Assembly: GCF_006540305.1 (NCBI RefSeq)
Contig: NZ_BJOR01000001.1
Location: 7,316,001-7,380,000 of the forward strand
Length of the DNA: 64,000 nt
Reading direction: 5' to 3'
Origin: Streptomyces sp. 6-11-2
Lineage (GTDB): Bacteria; Actinomycetota; Actinomycetes; Streptomycetales; Streptomycetaceae
A model generated the notes under the pieces. It was not told the origin of the DNA, did not search any database, and saw nothing but the letters and a program-made list of their open reading frames with translations. A program made the translations under genes and the position numbers. Shown in pieces: positions 1-8,833 of this stretch. Positions within the stretch are counted from its first letter, which is position 1, and every line of letters starts with the position of its first letter.

Positions 1-58
1 CACGCGGCGTGACATCTGCGGCGTGATGCCCACGAACGCTGCGCGAATGAGTCCTGAC

Positions 59-787
59 ATGTCCCACCCCATCACCGACCAGCCCACAGCCGACCCCGCG
101 GGGGAGTGGGACGCATGGCGGTCCGAGCGCCATCGCGCCCTCACCTCGCCGACGGGCAACCTCGCCCTCGTCGAGACCCGCTGGCTGCCGGCCGGTGAGC
201 GCCCGGACGCCGAGGCCGCGCGCGCGGGGCAGCCGCGCACGGTGACCGTCACCACGCTCCGGCGCACCGACCTCGTCACCGGCGAGCCCGAGCACGGCCT
301 GCGGTTCTGGGACGCCGACTCGCCCGCCGTCCGCCACTTCGACCGGGTTGACGTGTTCCCCTACGACCCGGCCTGGGTGCTCGAGGCGACCTACACGCCC
401 GTACCCGGCGCCCGGCGCGTGGCCTTCGAGCACATCCGGGACAACGGCGGCACCCGCGACCTCGTCGTCCCGGGCGACATCACGCTCACCGTCGACGGCC
501 GCGACTACACCCTCAGTGCCTTCGACGACGACGGCACTCTGCTGCTCGTCTTCGGTGACCCCACCAACGGGGACACCACCTACGGCGCCGGCCGCTTCCT
601 CTTCGTGCGGCGCACCGAGGACGACGACCGGGTCCTGCTCGACTTCAACCGCGCCTTCGTGCCGCCCTGCGGATTCTCCGATCAGTACAACTGTCCGATG
701 CCGCCGCGGCAGAACCGTTTCCACCTGCCCATTCAGGCCGGTGAGAAGCTCCCCGTCTTCCGCGGCGGCTTCCCCGCACAGCACTGA
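59..787 (+). CDS. DUF1684 domain protein
   Basis: About 242 residues, soluble, no signal peptide or membrane segment. The N-terminal EWDAWRSERHRALTSPTGNL stretch, the central DGRDYTLSAFDDDG segment, and the C-terminal sequence with DFNRAFVPPCGFSD and CPMPPRQNRF are hallmarks of the DUF1684 family, whose biochemical role is not established. The start is uncertain: GTG at 23, ATG at 26, 47 or 59 are all in frame and none has a clear Shine-Dalgarno; 59 is chosen because family similarity begins shortly after it. It lies 46 bases upstream of a peptide-type ABC importer on the same strand, so co-transcription and a role in handling the imported compound are inferred only. The family call is firm, the function is not. 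Confidence 0.82.
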   Translation: MSHPITDQPTADPAGEWDAWRSERHRALTSPTGNLALVETRWLPAGERPDAEAARAGQPRTVTVTTLRRTDLVTGEPEHGLRFWDADSPAVRHFDRVDVFPYDPAWVLEATYTPVPGARRVAFEHIRDNGGTRDLVVPGDITLTVDGRDYTLSAFDDDGTLLLVFGDPTNGDTTYGAGRFLFVRRTEDDDRVLLDFNRAFVPPCGFSDQYNCPMPPRQNRFHLPIQAGEKLPVFRGGFPAQH

Positions 788-833
788 TCACCCCGTAGCC
801 TCCCGCACTTCCAGCACGAAAGCGCCCACAGCC

Positions 834-2354
834 ATGAGCATCAAGAAGACGTCCCTGTACGCCACCGCCACCGCTGCCACCCTCGCCGTGACCCTGACCG
901 CCTGCGGCGGCTCCGGCTCGGGCGGCAGCGCCTCGGGCAGCGCCTGGAACAAGGACGCCACCGTCAACATCGGCTCCCTCTACGAGCCGCAGAACCTCGA
1001 CAACACCGCGGGCGGCGGCCAGGGCGTCACCGAGGCCCTCAACGGCAACGTCTACGAAGGGCTGTTCAAGCTCACCGACGATGGCAAGGTCGAGAAGCTG
1101 CTCGCCACGGACCACAAGGTGAGCGGTGACGGACTCACCTACACCTTCACCTTGCGCGACGGCGTGAAGTTCCACAGCGGCAAGGCCCTCACCAGCGAAG
1201 ACGTCAAGTACAGCCTGGAGAAGGTCATCGCGGACGACTCCCAGTCCGCCCGCAAGAGCAACCTTCAGGTCATCAAGGACATCGCCACCCCGGACGCGAA
1301 GACCGTCAAGGTCACGCTGTCCAAGAAGTCGATCTCCTTCGTCTACAACCTCTCCTACGTCTGGATCATCAACTCCCAGGCGAAGAACCTGAAGACGACC
1401 GAGGACGGCACCGGCCCCTACCAGCTCGGCAAGTGGACCCGCGGCTCCGCCCTGAGCCTGGACCGGTTCGCCGGCTACTGGGGCAAGGCCGCGGCGAACA
1501 AGACGGCCGTCTTCCACTACTACAAGGACGCGACCGCCCTCAACAACGCGCTGCTGACCAACGCCGTCGACGTGGTCACCAGCGAGCAGTCGCCCGACGC
1601 CCTCGACCAGTTCAAGAGCAACCAGAACTACAAGGTCAACGACGGCGACTCCACCACCAAGCTGCTGCTCGCCTTCAACGACAAGGCCAAGCCCTTCACC
1701 GACGTCAAGGTGCGCCAGGCCGTGTCCTCCGCCATCGATGACAAGAAGCTGCTGGAGTCGGTCTGGGGCGGCTACGGCAAGCTCATCGGCTCGATGGTGC
1801 CGCCCACCGACCCCTGGTACGAGGACCTCACCAAGGTCAACGCCTACGACCCGGCACGCGCCAAGAAGCTGCTCGCCGAGGCCGGGTACGCCAAGGGCTT
1901 CAGCTTCACCCTCGACACGCCGAACTACGACCCGCACCCCACCGCCGCGACCTTCATCAAGTCCGAACTCGCCAAGGTCGGCGTCACCGTCAAGATCAAC
2001 ACGATCACGCCGGACGAGTGGTACACGAAGGTCTACAAGAACCACGACTTCTCGGCCACGCTCCAGGAGCATGTCAACGACCGCGACCTCGTCTGGTACG
2101 GCAACCCCGACTTCTACTGGGGCTACGACAACAAGCAGGTCACCCAGTGGGTGGACCAGGCCGAAGAGGCCTCCACCACGGCCCAGCAGACCGAGCTGCT
2201 GAAGAAGGTCAACCGCAAGACCGCCGAGGACGCGGCCAGCGACTGGCTGTACCTGTACCCGCAGATCGTCGTCGCGAGCAGCAAGCTGTCCGGCTACCCG
2301 CTCAACGGCCTCAACTCGCAGTTCTACGCCTACGACATCAAGAAGAAGGGCTGA
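834..2354 (+). CDS. ABC importer solute-binding lipoprotein (SBP family 5)
   Basis: About 506 residues. The N-terminus is a lipoprotein signal with lipobox LTAC (Cys24), followed by a Gly/Ser-rich linker, so the mature protein should be tethered outside the membrane. The body has family-5 features: an NLDNTAGG-type opening, a VKFHSGKALTSEDVKYSLE segment and the C-terminal YPQIV region. Such proteins deliver dipeptides, oligopeptides, nickel or related ligands to the importer. The ATG at 834 is chosen because the signal peptide begins there; the longer upstream frame is a shadow of the preceding gene. Its stop overlaps the start of the first permease, so it is the first gene of a five-gene importer operon. 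The ligand cannot be read from sequence. Confidence 0.93.
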   Translation: MSIKKTSLYATATAATLAVTLTACGGSGSGGSASGSAWNKDATVNIGSLYEPQNLDNTAGGGQGVTEALNGNVYEGLFKLTDDGKVEKLLATDHKVSGDGLTYTFTLRDGVKFHSGKALTSEDVKYSLEKVIADDSQSARKSNLQVIKDIATPDAKTVKVTLSKKSISFVYNLSYVWIINSQAKNLKTTEDGTGPYQLGKWTRGSALSLDRFAGYWGKAAANKTAVFHYYKDATALNNALLTNAVDVVTSEQSPDALDQFKSNQNYKVNDGDSTTKLLLAFNDKAKPFTDVKVRQAVSSAIDDKKLLESVWGGYGKLIGSMVPPTDPWYEDLTKVNAYDPARAKKLLAEAGYAKGFSFTLDTPNYDPHPTAATFIKSELAKVGVTVKINTITPDEWYTKVYKNHDFSATLQEHVNDRDLVWYGNPDFYWGYDNKQVTQWVDQAEEASTTAQQTELLKKVNRKTAEDAASDWLYLYPQIVVASSKLSGYPLNGLNSQFYAYDIKKKG

Positions 2355-3319
2355 TGGCCCGCTATCTCCTGCGCCGCTTCGCCTTCCTCCTGGTGTCGCT
2401 GGCTCTGGCGAGCGTGGTGCTGTTCGTCCTGCTGCGGATGCTGCCCGGCGACCCCGCCAACGCACTCACCTCGGTGGGTGCGAGCCCGGAGCAGATCGCC
2501 GCGGCTCGGCACTCCATCGGGTCCGACAGGCCGCTGCCCGAGCAGTTCGTCCACTGGCTCGGGCAGTTGGCGAGCGGCGACCTCGGCACCTCCTTCGTCA
2601 GCTCGCTGCCGGTCGGACCCGAGGTCGCCTCCCGGCTGAGCGTCACCGTGCCGCTGACCCTGGCCGCGTTCGCCCTCGCCGTCGTCCTCGCCGTGCCCGC
2701 CGGGTTCGTCGCGGCGCACAAGCGGCACACCTGGTACGGCGCACTGCTCAGCGGCGTGTCCCAACTGGGCATCGCCATCCCGGTGTTCTGGCTCGGCATG
2801 ATCCTCATCGCCGTGTTCGCGCTGAACGCCGGCTGGCTCCCGTCCGGCGGCTTCCCGCCGGACGGCTGGTCCGAGCCCGCCGAGGCGATCCGCTCCCTCG
2901 TCCTGCCGGTCGCCACCATCGCCCTGGTGATGAGCGCGTCCCTGATCCGCTACGTCCGCTCCGCCACCCTCGACGTCCTCGGCAGCGACTACCTGCGCAC
3001 CGCCCGCGCCCTGGGCTCGTCCTTCGGCGGGGCGATGTGGCGGCACGGCCTGCGCAACGCCTCCGTACCGGTCATCTCCATCCTCGGCATCGAACTCGCC
3101 TCGACCCTGCTCGGCGCGGTCGTCGTGGAATCGGTGTACGCGCTCCCCGGCCTCGGCTCCCTGCTCGCCACCGCCATCGCCCAGCACGACTACCCCGTCA
3201 TCCAGGGCGTGCTGTTCGTCTCCACCCTCGCCGTGCTGCTCATCGGCTTCGTCGCCGACCTCGTCCAGCGGATCATCGACCCGCGCCTACGCGGCCGGCT
3301 CTCCGGAGGTGCCCGATGA
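2354..3319 (+). CDS. ABC importer permease, DppB/OppB type
   Basis: About 321 residues. It starts MARYLLRRFAFLLVSL, leading into the first membrane helix, then LRMLPGDPAN, the standard DppB/OppB opening. Around six membrane segments follow, with the cytoplasmic EAA-like loop at DYLRTARALGSSFGGAMWRH, which contacts the ATPases. The ATG at 2354 shares its A with the TGA of the binding-protein gene, and the stop overlaps the next permease as ATGA, so translation is coupled. It forms the membrane channel together with the 3316-4194 product. The longer frame beginning near 2018 is out-of-frame reading of the binding-protein gene. Confidence 0.93.
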   Translation: MARYLLRRFAFLLVSLALASVVLFVLLRMLPGDPANALTSVGASPEQIAAARHSIGSDRPLPEQFVHWLGQLASGDLGTSFVSSLPVGPEVASRLSVTVPLTLAAFALAVVLAVPAGFVAAHKRHTWYGALLSGVSQLGIAIPVFWLGMILIAVFALNAGWLPSGGFPPDGWSEPAEAIRSLVLPVATIALVMSASLIRYVRSATLDVLGSDYLRTARALGSSFGGAMWRHGLRNASVPVISILGIELASTLLGAVVVESVYALPGLGSLLATAIAQHDYPVIQGVLFVSTLAVLLIGFVADLVQRIIDPRLRGRLSGGAR

Positions 3320-4194
3320 CCCAGGCAGACACGCTGCCCACCGTCCGGCCGGAGGAGAAGTCACCGAGCCGACGCCGGTCCCGGCGCTCCGCCACGCTCG
3401 TCGTCGGCTGCGTCCTGGCCGGGCTCATCGCACTGCTCGCCCTGGTCTCCCTGTTCTGGCTGCCCTACCCCGCCGACGACACCTCCGGCGGGCGGCTGGC
3501 CGGCCCCGGGAACGGACACCTGCTGGGCACCGACAAGCTCGGGCGCGACCTGTTCACCCAGGTGATGACCGGCTCACGGATCGCCGTCGAGGCGGGTCTG
3601 GGCTCGGTCCTCGTCGCCGCCGCGATCGGCGTCACCCTCGGTGTGTTCGCCGCGTTCGCACAGGGCTGGCTCGACGACACGCTCTCGGCGTTCCTCGACA
3701 TCCTCATCGCCTTCCCGACGCTGCTGCTCGCGATGCTCATCGTCGCGGCCCGCTCGGCGACCCTCGGCTCGGCCGTCCTCGCCATCGGCCTGGCGCAGAG
3801 CGCGGTCGTCGCCCGGCTGGTGCGCATCCTCGTCAAACGCGTGCTGGCGCAGGACTACATCACCGCGGCCCGCACCTCCGGCACATCCTGGCCCAGGACC
3901 GTCGTCGGCCATGTGCTGCCCAACATCTGGCCCACCCTCGTGGTCAACCTCGCCCTCCAGTTCGGCCTCGCCGTACTGGCCGAGGCCGGACTGTCCTACC
4001 TCGGGCTCGGCGCACCCCCACCGAACGCCTCGTGGGGCCGGATGCTCCAGGAGGCCCAGGCCACCTTCACCACCGCCCCGGCGGGCGCGCTCGCCCCCGG
4101 CATCCTGCTCGTCCTGCTCGTCATCGGCGTCAACCTCATCGCCGACGGCCTGCGCGACACCCTCGACCCGGCCAGCCGCCGGAGGCGCGCGTGA
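3316..4194 (+). CDS. ABC importer permease, DppC/OppC type
   Basis: About 292 residues. A basic N-terminal tail (RRRSRRSATL) precedes the first helix, then the typical DppC segment HLLGTDKLGRDLFTQVMTGS and the EAA-like loop DYITAARTSGTSWPRTVVGH; the C-terminus has GLSYLGLGAPPPNASWGRML, diagnostic of this subunit. It pairs with the preceding DppB-type permease. The ATG at 3316 sits in an ATGA overlap with the previous stop, and the stop overlaps the GTG of the next ATPase gene, so start choice is well supported. Confidence 0.93.
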   Translation: MTQADTLPTVRPEEKSPSRRRSRRSATLVVGCVLAGLIALLALVSLFWLPYPADDTSGGRLAGPGNGHLLGTDKLGRDLFTQVMTGSRIAVEAGLGSVLVAAAIGVTLGVFAAFAQGWLDDTLSAFLDILIAFPTLLLAMLIVAARSATLGSAVLAIGLAQSAVVARLVRILVKRVLAQDYITAARTSGTSWPRTVVGHVLPNIWPTLVVNLALQFGLAVLAEAGLSYLGLGAPPPNASWGRMLQEAQATFTTAPAGALAPGILLVLLVIGVNLIADGLRDTLDPASRRRRA

Positions 4195-4991
4195 ACCTCC
4201 TCGACGTACGCGGGCTGACCGTCCGCACCGGTGACGGCCGCACCCTGGTCGACGACCTGTCCTTCACCGTGGCCGGCGGCGAGCGCCTCGGCCTCATCGG
4301 CGAGTCCGGCTCCGGCAAGTCCCTGACCACGCTGGCCGTGCTCGGTCTGCTGCCCGACGGCATGACCGCCACCGGCAGCGTCGAACTCGCCGGCACCCAG
4401 GTCGTCGGCGCCCCCGAGAAGCGGCTCACCTCCCTGCGCGGCCGGGACGCGGCCGTCGTCTTCCAGGAGCCGCTCACCGCGCTCGACCCGCTGATGCGCG
4501 TGGGCCGCCAGATCGCCGAACCCCTCCGCAGGCGCACCGGCCTGAAGGGCAAGGACCTTCAGCGTGCCGTGGCGGACACGCTCGCACAGGTCCGGCTGCC
4601 CGACCCCGAGCGCATCGCCCGCGCGTTCCCGCACGAGATCTCCGGCGGGCAGCGCCAGCGCGTGGCCCTCGCCATGGCCCTGGCCTGCGAACCGAAACTG
4701 CTCATCGCGGACGAGCCGACCACTGCGCTGGACGTGTCCGTGCAGGCGGAGATGCTGGAACTCGTCGACACGCTGGTCAGGGAACGGGACATGGCGGTGC
4801 TGTTCGTCAGCCACGACCTCGCCGTGGTGGCCAAGGTGACCGACCGCGCCCTGGTGCTCAAGGACGGGCGGGCCGTGGAGGAGGGACCGGTCGGGGCCAT
4901 CGTCGGCGCGCCCCGCGAGGAGTACACCAAGGCCCTCGTCGCCAGCGCCCGGCGCCTGGAATCCGCCCTGGACCTGAGGAGCGCGCGATGA
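4191..4991 (+). CDS. ABC importer ATPase, DppD/OppD type
   Basis: About 266 residues, one nucleotide-binding domain: Walker A GESGSGKS at residues 37-44, Q-loop in [12 protein letters not shown], signature SGGQRQR near residue 151, Walker [13 protein letters not shown] and the switch His in FVSHDLAVV. It hydrolyses ATP to drive import. It starts GTG in a GTGA overlap with the DppC-type stop. It is shorter than usual DppD proteins (about 320-330 residues), because the C-terminal oligopeptide-transporter extension is essentially missing. The ORF ends in an overlap with the next ATPase gene, so this looks native rather than truncated. Confidence 0.92.
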   Translation: MNLLDVRGLTVRTGDGRTLVDDLSFTVAGGERLGLIGESGSGKSLTTLAVLGLLPDGMTATGSVELAGTQVVGAPEKRLTSLRGRDAAVVFQEPLTALDPLMRVGRQIAEPLRRRTGLKGKDLQRAVADTLAQVRLPDPERIARAFPHEISGGQRQRVALAMALACEPKLLIADEPTTALDVSVQAEMLELVDTLVRERDMAVLFVSHDLAVVAKVTDRALVLKDGRAVEEGPVGAIVGAPREEYTKALVASARRLESALDLRSAR

Positions 4992-5752
4992 CCCCCGTAC
5001 TCGAACTGTCCGGCGTCGCGCTGCGCTACCGGGGCAGCACGGGCACCGTGGTCGAGGACGTCTCCTTCGAGGTCGAGGCCGGACACAGTCTCGCGCTCGT
5101 CGGGGAGTCCGGAGCCGGCAAGACCACGTTGCTGCGACTGCTGCTGGGCCTCGCCCGCCCCACGGCCGGCCAGGTCCGCTTCGACGGCGCCGAACTGTCC
5201 CCGCGGGACCGGGAACAGATGCGCCGTTTCCGGCGCGGCGTCCAGTGCGTCTTCCAGGACCCCTACTCCTCGCTCGACCCGCGCCGCCGCGTCGGCGCCA
5301 CCGTGGCCGAGCCGCTGCTCTCCCTCGGCATCGACAGCCGCGCCACGGCCCGGCCGAAGGTGGCCGCGGCCCTGGAACGGGTCGGCCTGCCGGCCGACGC
5401 GGCGGACCGCTATCCGCACGAGTTCTCCGGCGGCCAGCGGCAGCGCATCGCCATCGCCCGCGCCACCGTCTGCACCCCGCGGGTCCTGCTGGCCGACGAG
5501 CCCGTGAGCGCGCTCGACGTGACCACCCGGGTGAAGGTCGTCGACCTGCTGGCCGAACTCAAGCAGGAGCAGGGGCTGACGCTCGTGATGGTCTCCCACG
5601 ACCTTTCGGTCGTCGCCTCCCTGTGCGAGCGCACCGCCGTCCTGGAACGGGGCCGGGTGGTCGAACACGGCGACACCGCCCAGGTCCTGGGCCGGCCCCA
5701 GCACCCGTACACCCGCCGCCTGCTCGACAGCGTGCCGCGACTGCCGGCCTGA
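4988..5752 (+). CDS. ABC importer ATPase, DppF/OppF type
   Basis: About 254 residues, partner of the preceding ATPase. Walker A is GESGAGKT, the signature is FSGGQRQR, Walker B is [12 protein letters not shown], and the H-loop lies in [12 protein letters not shown]. The [17 protein letters not shown] segment is typical of the DppF/OppF subfamily. The ATG at 4988 overlaps the previous TGA as ATGA. As with its partner, the C-terminal extension usual in this subfamily is very short (ending [16 protein letters not shown]). It is the last gene of the importer operon and a GC-rich hairpin follows. Confidence 0.92.
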   Translation: MTPVLELSGVALRYRGSTGTVVEDVSFEVEAGHSLALVGESGAGKTTLLRLLLGLARPTAGQVRFDGAELSPRDREQMRRFRRGVQCVFQDPYSSLDPRRRVGATVAEPLLSLGIDSRATARPKVAAALERVGLPADAADRYPHEFSGGQRQRIAIARATVCTPRVLLADEPVSALDVTTRVKVVDLLAELKQEQGLTLVMVSHDLSVVASLCERTAVLERGRVVEHGDTAQVLGRPQHPYTRRLLDSVPRLPA

Positions 5753-5768
5753 ACCACCGCCACACCGC

Positions 5769-5794
5769 CCGGCGCGGGCCCCCGACCGCGCCGG
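5769..5794 (+). terminator. Hairpin after the ABC importer operon
   Basis: Nine-base arms CCGGCGCGG and CCGCGCCGG pair around an eight-base loop, 16 bases after the last stop codon of the importer operon. There is no U-tract, as is common for Streptomyces terminators. Confidence 0.5.
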
Positions 5795-5801
5795 GCCCCG
5801 G

Positions 5802-6085
5802 CGGTCGTTTCCGGCCGCCCCGAACCGCCGCTGCGCCGCCCGGCGCAAGCTCCGCCCGTGACGGGCCCGCGGTCGTTCCGGCCGTCTCGAACGCTCAACG
5901 CCCGGTCCGGCGCGCACTCTCGGCTGTCCTGGCCGCGCGCCCCGGCCGTTTCCGGCCGACCCGCACCCCCAACGCGCGATCCGGTGCGGCCCCTCGGCTG
6001 TCCCGGGCACCCGGCCGTTCCGGGCACCCGGCCTGTCCGGACCCCTGCCACGATGCTCAGCGCGGGCCGCTGGCCCTCCGGCTCC
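5802..6085. repeat. Degenerate tandem repeat, about 70-base period, four copies
   Basis: Four imperfect copies begin with CGGTCGTTTCCGGCCG or close variants at about 5802, 5870, 5943 and 6012, giving spacings of 68, 73 and 69. The middle copies also share an internal CTCAACGCCCGGTCCGG-like block and a CTCGGCTGTCC block. No gene is supported here; the short frames crossing it are low-complexity Pro/Arg/Ala readings. The rest of the 5753-6149 gap holds only the terminator. Confidence 0.55.
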
Positions 6086-6149
6086 CCGACGCCCCGGGCC
6101 CGCGCGCCGTCCCGGCCTCCCCGGTCGTCCCGGGGGCTTGCGCCCGGAC

Positions 6150-6878
6150 CTACCGTGCCGGTGTGTCGTACTCCGGTGTGACGGCGAGCAGTTCGGACAC
6201 GTCCGAGCCGACCGGCAGCTCGCGCGGTGCCGTGCCGCGGCGGAAGAGGCGCGCGTCGTTCTCGCCGCCGATCGTGGCACGGGTTCCCACCACGCGCAGC
6301 CAGGAGCCCTCGCGCAGGCCGAGCACCGGTACGTCGTTCTCCTCGAGGAACTCCGTCAGGCGCTCCTCGCGGGTCTCACCCTTGTGCGTGGAGCGCGGGT
6401 CGGGGTCCAGGTAGTGCGGGTTGATCTGGAACGGGACCAGTCCCAGCGTCTCGAAGGACGGGGGCTGGACGATCGGCATGTCGTTGGTGGTGCGCAGCGT
6501 GGGAGCGGCCATGTTGGTGCCCGCGCTGGCGCCCATGTAGGGCAGCCCGTCCCCGACCGCCTTGATCAGCGCGTCCCGCAGGCCCGTCCGGTACAGGGCG
6601 GTCAGCAGCCGGAAGGAGTTGCCGCCGCCGACGAACACGGCGTCCGCCTCGGCGAGCCGGCCGACCGGGTCACCGTCCTCGTGCACCCCGTGCACGTCGA
6701 TGCCGGCCCCGGCGAGCGCGTCGCGCACCTTGGCCGTGTAGGCGTCGTGGTCGGCGAGCGCGTACGGCACGAACGCGAGCCGTGCCCGGGCCGGCAGGAA
6801 CGCGGTCACGGTGTCGAGGGCGTGTTCCAGGTAACCGCGGCCGTGCTGGGTCGAGTTGGACAGAAGAAGCAGGTTCAA
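6150..6878 (-). CDS. pepE: Peptidase E (family S51 dipeptidase)
   Basis: About 242 residues, cytoplasmic. It begins [20 protein letters not shown] and contains the nucleophile motif GASAGTNM with Ser118, and INPHY with His155, matching the Ser-His arrangement of Salmonella PepE, which cleaves dipeptides with N-terminal Asp. The frame has no ATG or GTG between the upstream gene and the conserved start, so a TTG at 6878 is chosen; GTGAGGAAC lies at suitable distance upstream. It is 29 bases after the iclR-type gene on the same strand and is probably co-transcribed. Neighbouring transporter and M20 hydrolase genes fit peptide breakdown. The exact substrate is inferred from family only. Confidence 0.9.
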   Translation of the reverse strand: MNLLLLSNSTQHGRGYLEHALDTVTAFLPARARLAFVPYALADHDAYTAKVRDALAGAGIDVHGVHEDGDPVGRLAEADAVFVGGGNSFRLLTALYRTGLRDALIKAVGDGLPYMGASAGTNMAAPTLRTTNDMPIVQPPSFETLGLVPFQINPHYLDPDPRSTHKGETREERLTEFLEENDVPVLGLREGSWLRVVGTRATIGGENDARLFRRGTAPRELPVGSDVSELLAVTPEYDTPAR

Positions 6879-6907
6879 GGGGTGTTCCTCACCATGGGTT
6901 CGTTGCG

Positions 6908-7729
6908 TCAGGTCGTGCGGGTGCGCGGGCGGCGGTGGTGCTGGGGCGGGTGCGTCAGCCGCTGCTCCAGCAGGCGGGCCGCCTTGCGCAGCGCGTCGAG
7001 CCGGTCCTCGGGGCCGTCCGGGAAACGTTCCCTGGCGGCCCCCAGGCTGAGGCTGCCGTAGGGCTCGGCACCGAGGAAGACCGGTACGGCGACGGTGCCG
7101 ATGCCGGCGTCGTACTCGCCGACAGTCCAGGCGTAGCCCTGCGCCCTGACCTGGCGGAACTCGCGTTCCAGCTGGTCGGGGTCGGTGACCGTGCGCTCGG
7201 TGAAACGGGCCATGGGGCGGCCGCGGAAGAGTCGGTGGCGCTGCTCGTCGGGCAGGAACGCGTAGTACGACTTGCTGGTCGCCCCCGCGTGCGCCGGGTA
7301 CAGCTCGCCGACGAGAGGGTAGTACCGCAGCGGCCCCTCCTCGCCCTCGACCGCCGCCACGCACCGCATGTGGAAGCTGTCGGGCAGGCAGAACAGGACC
7401 GTGTCCCCGGTCACCGCGCGCAGTTCGTGAAGGACCGGTTCCGCGAGCAGTTCCAGCGAGCCGGAGCGCTCCCAGAGGCGGCCCAGCCGCAGGGCGGCGG
7501 GACCGATCCGGTAGCGGCGGGTCGCCGGATCGGACACCAGGAAGCCGCGCCCGGCCAGCGTGGACAGCAGCCGCTGTGCGACCGAGGTGTCCCAGCCGAA
7601 CTCGGTGGCGACCTCCGTCACCCCCCAGTCGGGCCGAGTGCGCTCGAACGCGAGCAGCACCAGCAGGGCGCGGTCGACCGTCTGCAGTGCCCCGGCCGGG
7701 GTCTTCCGGTCGACGGGGATGTCAGGCAC
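6908..7729 (-). CDS. IclR-family transcriptional regulator
   Basis: About 273 residues. The N-terminal winged helix-turn-helix covers roughly residues 13-75 (GALQTVDRALLVLLAF, then VTEVATEFGWDTSVAQRLL), and the C-terminal IclR effector domain covers about 90-260, with GATSKSYYAFLP and VGEYDAGIGTVAVPVF. The GTG at 7729 is chosen because GAGGAG lies about six bases upstream; the longer frame lacks a comparable site. It is divergent from the DUF1177-permease-M20 operon and upstream of pepE, with a palindrome in the 150-base gap, so control of both units is likely. Its ligand is unknown. Confidence 0.92.
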   Translation of the reverse strand: MPDIPVDRKTPAGALQTVDRALLVLLAFERTRPDWGVTEVATEFGWDTSVAQRLLSTLAGRGFLVSDPATRRYRIGPAALRLGRLWERSGSLELLAEPVLHELRAVTGDTVLFCLPDSFHMRCVAAVEGEEGPLRYYPLVGELYPAHAGATSKSYYAFLPDEQRHRLFRGRPMARFTERTVTDPDQLEREFRQVRAQGYAWTVGEYDAGIGTVAVPVFLGAEPYGSLSLGAARERFPDGPEDRLDALRKAARLLEQRLTHPPQHHRRPRTRTT

Positions 7730-7774
7730 GGCAACTCCTCTCCGAATGACGTCCACCCGTCCGCCCATCTCGCC

Positions 7775-7788
7775 ATTCAGACCTGAAT
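7775..7788. promoter_or_regulatory. Palindrome, probable IclR-type operator
   Basis: ATTCAG-AC-CTGAAT is a perfect dyad with six-base arms between the divergent iclR-type gene and the DUF1177 gene, 46 bases from the regulator start. The surrounding sequence is AT-rich for this genome. Binding by the adjacent regulator is inferred from position. Confidence 0.45.
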
Positions 7789-7879
7789 TGCAGATAACGG
7801 GAAACAGTTGCGAAGAAGGTTAACGGATCCTGAATCTTCTGTCAGCACCGCCTCAGGTGCGGATCAGGAGAAGCTGCCC

Positions 7880-8833
7880 ATGTTGAAGTACGTCCTGGAC
7901 ATCGTGGATCTGCTGGACGATCCCGATGCCGACGGCAAGCGAGTCGCCGCCTACCTCGACTCCGTGGCGGGCCCCGCCGGCTCCGGCGCCCAGGTCACCA
8001 CCGTCACCGGTGAGCGGGGCTCCACGGACTTCGTCCTCGTGCGCGTGGCCGGCCGCACCGGCCGCAGCCGCGGTGGCACCTCGCGCACCCTCGGCGTGGT
8101 CGGACGGCTCGGCGGTGTGGGTGCCCGTCCGCAGATCACCGGCCTGGTCTCCGACGCGGACGGCGCGATCGCCGCGATCGCCACCGCCGCCAAGCTGCTG
8201 GACATGCGCCGCCGCGGTGACGTGCTCGACGGCGACGTGATCGTGGCCACCCACATCTGCCCGAACGCCCCGACCGCACCGCACGACCCGGTGCCGTTCA
8301 TGGACTCGCCGGTCGACATCGCCACCATGAACCGGCACGAGGTCACGGACGAGATGGAGGCGGTGCTCTCCATCGACACCACCAAGGGCAACCGGATCAT
8401 CAACCACAAGGGCCTGGCCCTGTCGCCCACCGTCAAGGAGGGCTGGGTGCTCAAGGTCGCCGAGCAGCTGGGGGAACTGCTGGCCGTGGTCACCGGTGAG
8501 CCGTTGGTCACGTACCCGGTGACCACGCAGGACATCACCCCGTACGGTAACGGTGTACACCACATCAATTCGATCCTTCAGCCGGCCACGGCGACGGCCG
8601 CCCCGGTCGTCGGCCTCGCGGTCACCTCGGCCGCGGCGGTGCCCGGCTGTCAGACGGGCGCGAGCCACGAGACCGACATCGCGGCCGCCGCCCGGTTCGC
8701 CGTCGAGACCGCGAAGGCCTACGGCGGCGGACGCCTGGACTTCCACGACGACGTGGAGTTCGACCAGCTCGTGTCCCGTTACGGCTCGCTGGCGCACCTG
8801 CAGACCCTCGGCCGCGCACCCAGGGAGTCGTGA
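7880..8833 (+). CDS. DUF1177 domain protein
   Basis: About 317 residues, no signal peptide or membrane segment. It opens MLKYVLDIVDLLDDPDADG and carries the DUF1177 core: VIVATHICPNAPTAPHDP, ATMNRHEVTDEMEAV, IDTTKGNRIINHKG and GCQTGASHETDIAAAARFA. Repeated His, Asp and Glu residues in these conserved blocks could form a metal site, but no function is established for the family. The ATG at 7880 has AGGAG nine bases upstream. Its stop overlaps the GTG of the permease gene, and an M20 hydrolase follows, so it is the first gene of a three-gene operon opposite an IclR regulator. A catabolic role is inferred from context only. Confidence 0.88.
   Translation: MLKYVLDIVDLLDDPDADGKRVAAYLDSVAGPAGSGAQVTTVTGERGSTDFVLVRVAGRTGRSRGGTSRTLGVVGRLGGVGARPQITGLVSDADGAIAAIATAAKLLDMRRRGDVLDGDVIVATHICPNAPTAPHDPVPFMDSPVDIATMNRHEVTDEMEAVLSIDTTKGNRIINHKGLALSPTVKEGWVLKVAEQLGELLAVVTGEPLVTYPVTTQDITPYGNGVHHINSILQPATATAAPVVGLAVTSAAAVPGCQTGASHETDIAAAARFAVETAKAYGGGRLDFHDDVEFDQLVSRYGSLAHLQTLGRAPRES

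Noticed and set aside
645..2465. Long minus-strand open frame of about 606 residues opposite the binding-protein gene
   Set aside because: It is antisense to a clear lipoprotein gene; its Gly/Val/Asp/Leu-rich composition is the typical reverse-strand shadow of GC-biased coding DNA.
5858..6181. 107-residue plus-strand frame across the tandem repeats
   Set aside because: Pro/Arg/Ser/Ala-only low-complexity reading, with no ribosome site and no family resemblance.
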